A stretch of 64,000 nucleotides of DNA from Streptomyces sp. CG1 (GTDB lineage: Bacteria; Actinomycetota; Actinomycetes; Streptomycetales; Streptomycetaceae). Of the stretch, positions 62,628 through 64,000 are shown in pieces. A program made the translations under genes and the position numbers. The stretch is from NCBI RefSeq assembly GCF_041080625.1, contig NZ_CP163518.1:6999501-7063500 (forward strand), read 5' to 3'. Below the pieces are notes generated by a model that was given only the letters and a program-made list of their open reading frames with translations, had not been told where the DNA came from and did not search any database. The stretch's first letter is position 1; the number at the start of each line of letters is the position of its first letter.

Positions 62628-63934
62628 CGGGCGTCCTCGGGCTTGGTCGGGTCGGCGGGAGCGGGTGCGGGAGCGGGTGCGGCGGCCGGGGCCGGGGGAG
62701 CGGCAGCGGGCGCCTGGTGCGGCACGGGCGGGGCCGCGGCGGCCGGATGCCCTTGCGGGGCCTGGGGGGCCTGCTGGGCGTACGGGTTGGGGGCGGCGGC
62801 GTTCGGGGCGCCGGGAGCGCCGTAGCCGGGCGCCTGCGCGCCGTCGTAGGGCCCGGGCGCCGCGGGACCGGTGGCCGGCATCTCGAACGGCTGGCCACCC
62901 TGCTGGGGCGGCGGCGGGGCGTACCAGTCGGGCTGGCCCTGGCCGGGCACCGGCACGGGCGGCTGGGCGCCGGGCGGCAGCGGCTGCTGCAGGCCCGCCC
63001 GCTGGTCGACGGTCGAGCGGTAGTCCACCGCGCCCTGCGTCATCCGCATGTACGCCTCCTCGAGCGAGGCCTGGTGCGGGGACAGCTCCCACAGCCGGAC
63101 GCCCGCCTCGTGCGCGACGTCGGAGATCCGGGGCAGCGGCAGCCCGGTCACCCGCAGCGCGCCGTCCTGCTCCGGCAGGACGTGGCCGCCCGCCTCGGCG
63201 AGCGCGCTGCCCAGCTTCTCGCGCAGCTGCGGCTCGGTGTCCGGGGTGCGCACGCGCGCGAAGTCGGCGGAGTTGGCCGAGATGAAGTCCTTCACGCTCA
63301 TGTCGGCGAGCAGCTGGCCGCGCCCGATGACGATGAGGTGGTCGGCGGTCAGCGCCATCTCGCTCATCAGGTGCGAGGACACGAAGACCGTACGGCCCTC
63401 GGCCGCGAGCGCCTTCATCAGATTGCGGACCCAGAGGATGCCCTCGGGGTCGAGGCCGTTGACCGGCTCGTCGAACAGCAGCACCTGCGGGTCACCGAGC
63501 AGCGCCGCGGCGATGCCGAGGCGCTGGCCCATGCCGAGCGAGAAGCCCTTGGATCGTTTCTTCGCCACGTCCTGCAGGCCGACCACGCCCAGCACCTCGT
63601 CCACGCGCCGGGCCGGGATGCCCGACAGCTGGGCGAGGCTCAGCAGGTGGTTACGGGCGGTACGGCCGCCGTGCACGGCCTTGGCGTCGAGCAGCGCGCC
63701 GACCTGGCGGGGGGCGTTGGGCAGCTTGCGGTAGGGGTAGCCGCCGATCGTCACCGACCCGGACGTCGGGTTGTCCAGCCCGAGGATCATCCGCATCGTC
63801 GTCGACTTGCCCGAGCCGTTCGGCCCGAGGAAGCCGGTGACGGCGCCGGGCCGCACCTGGAAGGAAAGGTTGTACACGGCGGTCTTGTCGCCGTAGCGCT
63901 TGGTCAGGCCGACAGCCTCGATCATGCTCCGCAC
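62624..63934 (-). CDS. ABC transporter ATP-binding protein with long Pro/Ala/Gln-rich C-terminal tail
   Basis: The 436-aa protein has a typical ATPase in residues 1-300: Walker A FLGPNGSGKSTTMRMI, signature FSLGMGQRLGIAAAL (LGMGQ in place of LSGGQ), Walker B VLLFDEPVNGLDP and switch His FVSSHLMSEM. From about residue 310, 125 residues are low complexity (PPPPQQGGQPFEMP, AAPPAPAAAPAPAPAP). GTG 63934 or ATG 63925 are possible starts; neither has a clear ribosome site. It is upstream of and coupled to the permease. The final 66 bp of the window are its promoter region. Confidence 0.92.
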   Translation of the reverse strand: MRSMIEAVGLTKRYGDKTAVYNLSFQVRPGAVTGFLGPNGSGKSTTMRMILGLDNPTSGSVTIGGYPYRKLPNAPRQVGALLDAKAVHGGRTARNHLLSLAQLSGIPARRVDEVLGVVGLQDVAKKRSKGFSLGMGQRLGIAAALLGDPQVLLFDEPVNGLDPEGILWVRNLMKALAAEGRTVFVSSHLMSEMALTADHLIVIGRGQLLADMSVKDFISANSADFARVRTPDTEPQLREKLGSALAEAGGHVLPEQDGALRVTGLPLPRISDVAHEAGVRLWELSPHQASLEEAYMRMTQGAVDYRSTVDQRAGLQQPLPPGAQPPVPVPGQGQPDWYAPPPPQQGGQPFEMPATGPAAPGPYDGAQAPGYGAPGAPNAAAPNPYAQQAPQAPQGHPAAAAPPVPHQAPAAAPPAPAAAPAPAPAPADPTKPEDAR

Positions 63935-64000
63935 CCATCGAAAGGTTCAGGACAGCGGGGCACACGCCCCCGTAAGGGTTAGGAGGATATCGAGGCGCTG

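Overview
The window is a 64 kb piece of a Streptomyces chromosome. The evidence is very high GC with strong third-position GC, many GTG/TTG starts, Streptomyces-type conservon (cvn) genes, an actinobacterial Rho with a long basic insertion, NucS in place of MutS/L, and a chitinase promoter carrying the Streptomyces chitin-induction repeats. As far as I recall, the gene order matches the S. coelicolor region running from the Ku/LigD genes through lysA-hom-thrC-thrB-rho and the atp operon to nucS. This comparison is from memory and was not computed.

Layout. 1-3.7 kb: end of a cvnABCD conservon plus a StyA-like flavin monooxygenase. 3.7-10.9 kb: a secreted NlpC/P60 hydrolase, a small hypothetical gene, a lone TnpB element whose right end abuts a TetR gene, two divergent diiron-oxygenase genes, a Pro-rich membrane protein and a DUF3291 protein. 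11-16 kb: one unit of lipoprotein, histidine kinase, SEDS protein and class B PBP, all on the minus strand, which looks like an envelope-sensing cell-wall synthesis locus. 16.3-20 kb: a NERD-like protein, the NHEJ pair LigD-polymerase/Ku (divergent), a gene-poor stretch and tRNA-Arg(CCG). 20.3-31.3 kb: an orphan response regulator, an ArgS-derived DALR protein, lysA, hom, thrC, thrB, rho and an LCP ligase. 31.4-38.1 kb: rpmE, prfA, prmC, tsaC, a phosphatase-like gene lacking its nucleophile cysteine, glyA and a WecA-type glycosyltransferase. 38.4-46.2 kb: complete ATP synthase operon atpIBEFHAGDC. 46.3-54.1 kb: DUF2550, chitinase, LuxR-type two-component system, membrane protein, PduO-type adenosyltransferase, and an ABC exporter with a divergent TetR. 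54.5-64 kb: 3-hydroxybutyryl-CoA dehydrogenase, STAS protein, a membrane-anchored STAND-like NTPase with a long Thr/Pro-rich tail, nucS, a small conserved gene, an LLM flavin oxidoreductase, a Zn-binding small protein and a second ABC transporter.

How the parts connect. lysA-hom-thrC-thrB supply lysine and threonine. prfA/prmC pair release factor 1 with its methylase, and tsaC makes the t6A tRNA modification. The atp leader carries a near-consensus Rex (NADH/NAD+) operator, linking ATP synthase expression to redox state. The chiC promoter carries two DasR-type 12-bp repeats overlapping a textbook -35 box.

Most unusual items: the 813-aa STAND-like protein with an outside PT-rich stalk beside an anti-anti-sigma-type gene; the catalytically empty ArgRS relative sitting just before lysA; REP-like palindromes absorbed in frame into cvnB and cvnC; the Cys-to-Ser phosphatase; the TnpB element; and a 17-bp perfect palindrome before thrB. 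No CRISPR array, prophage or biosynthetic cluster is visible.
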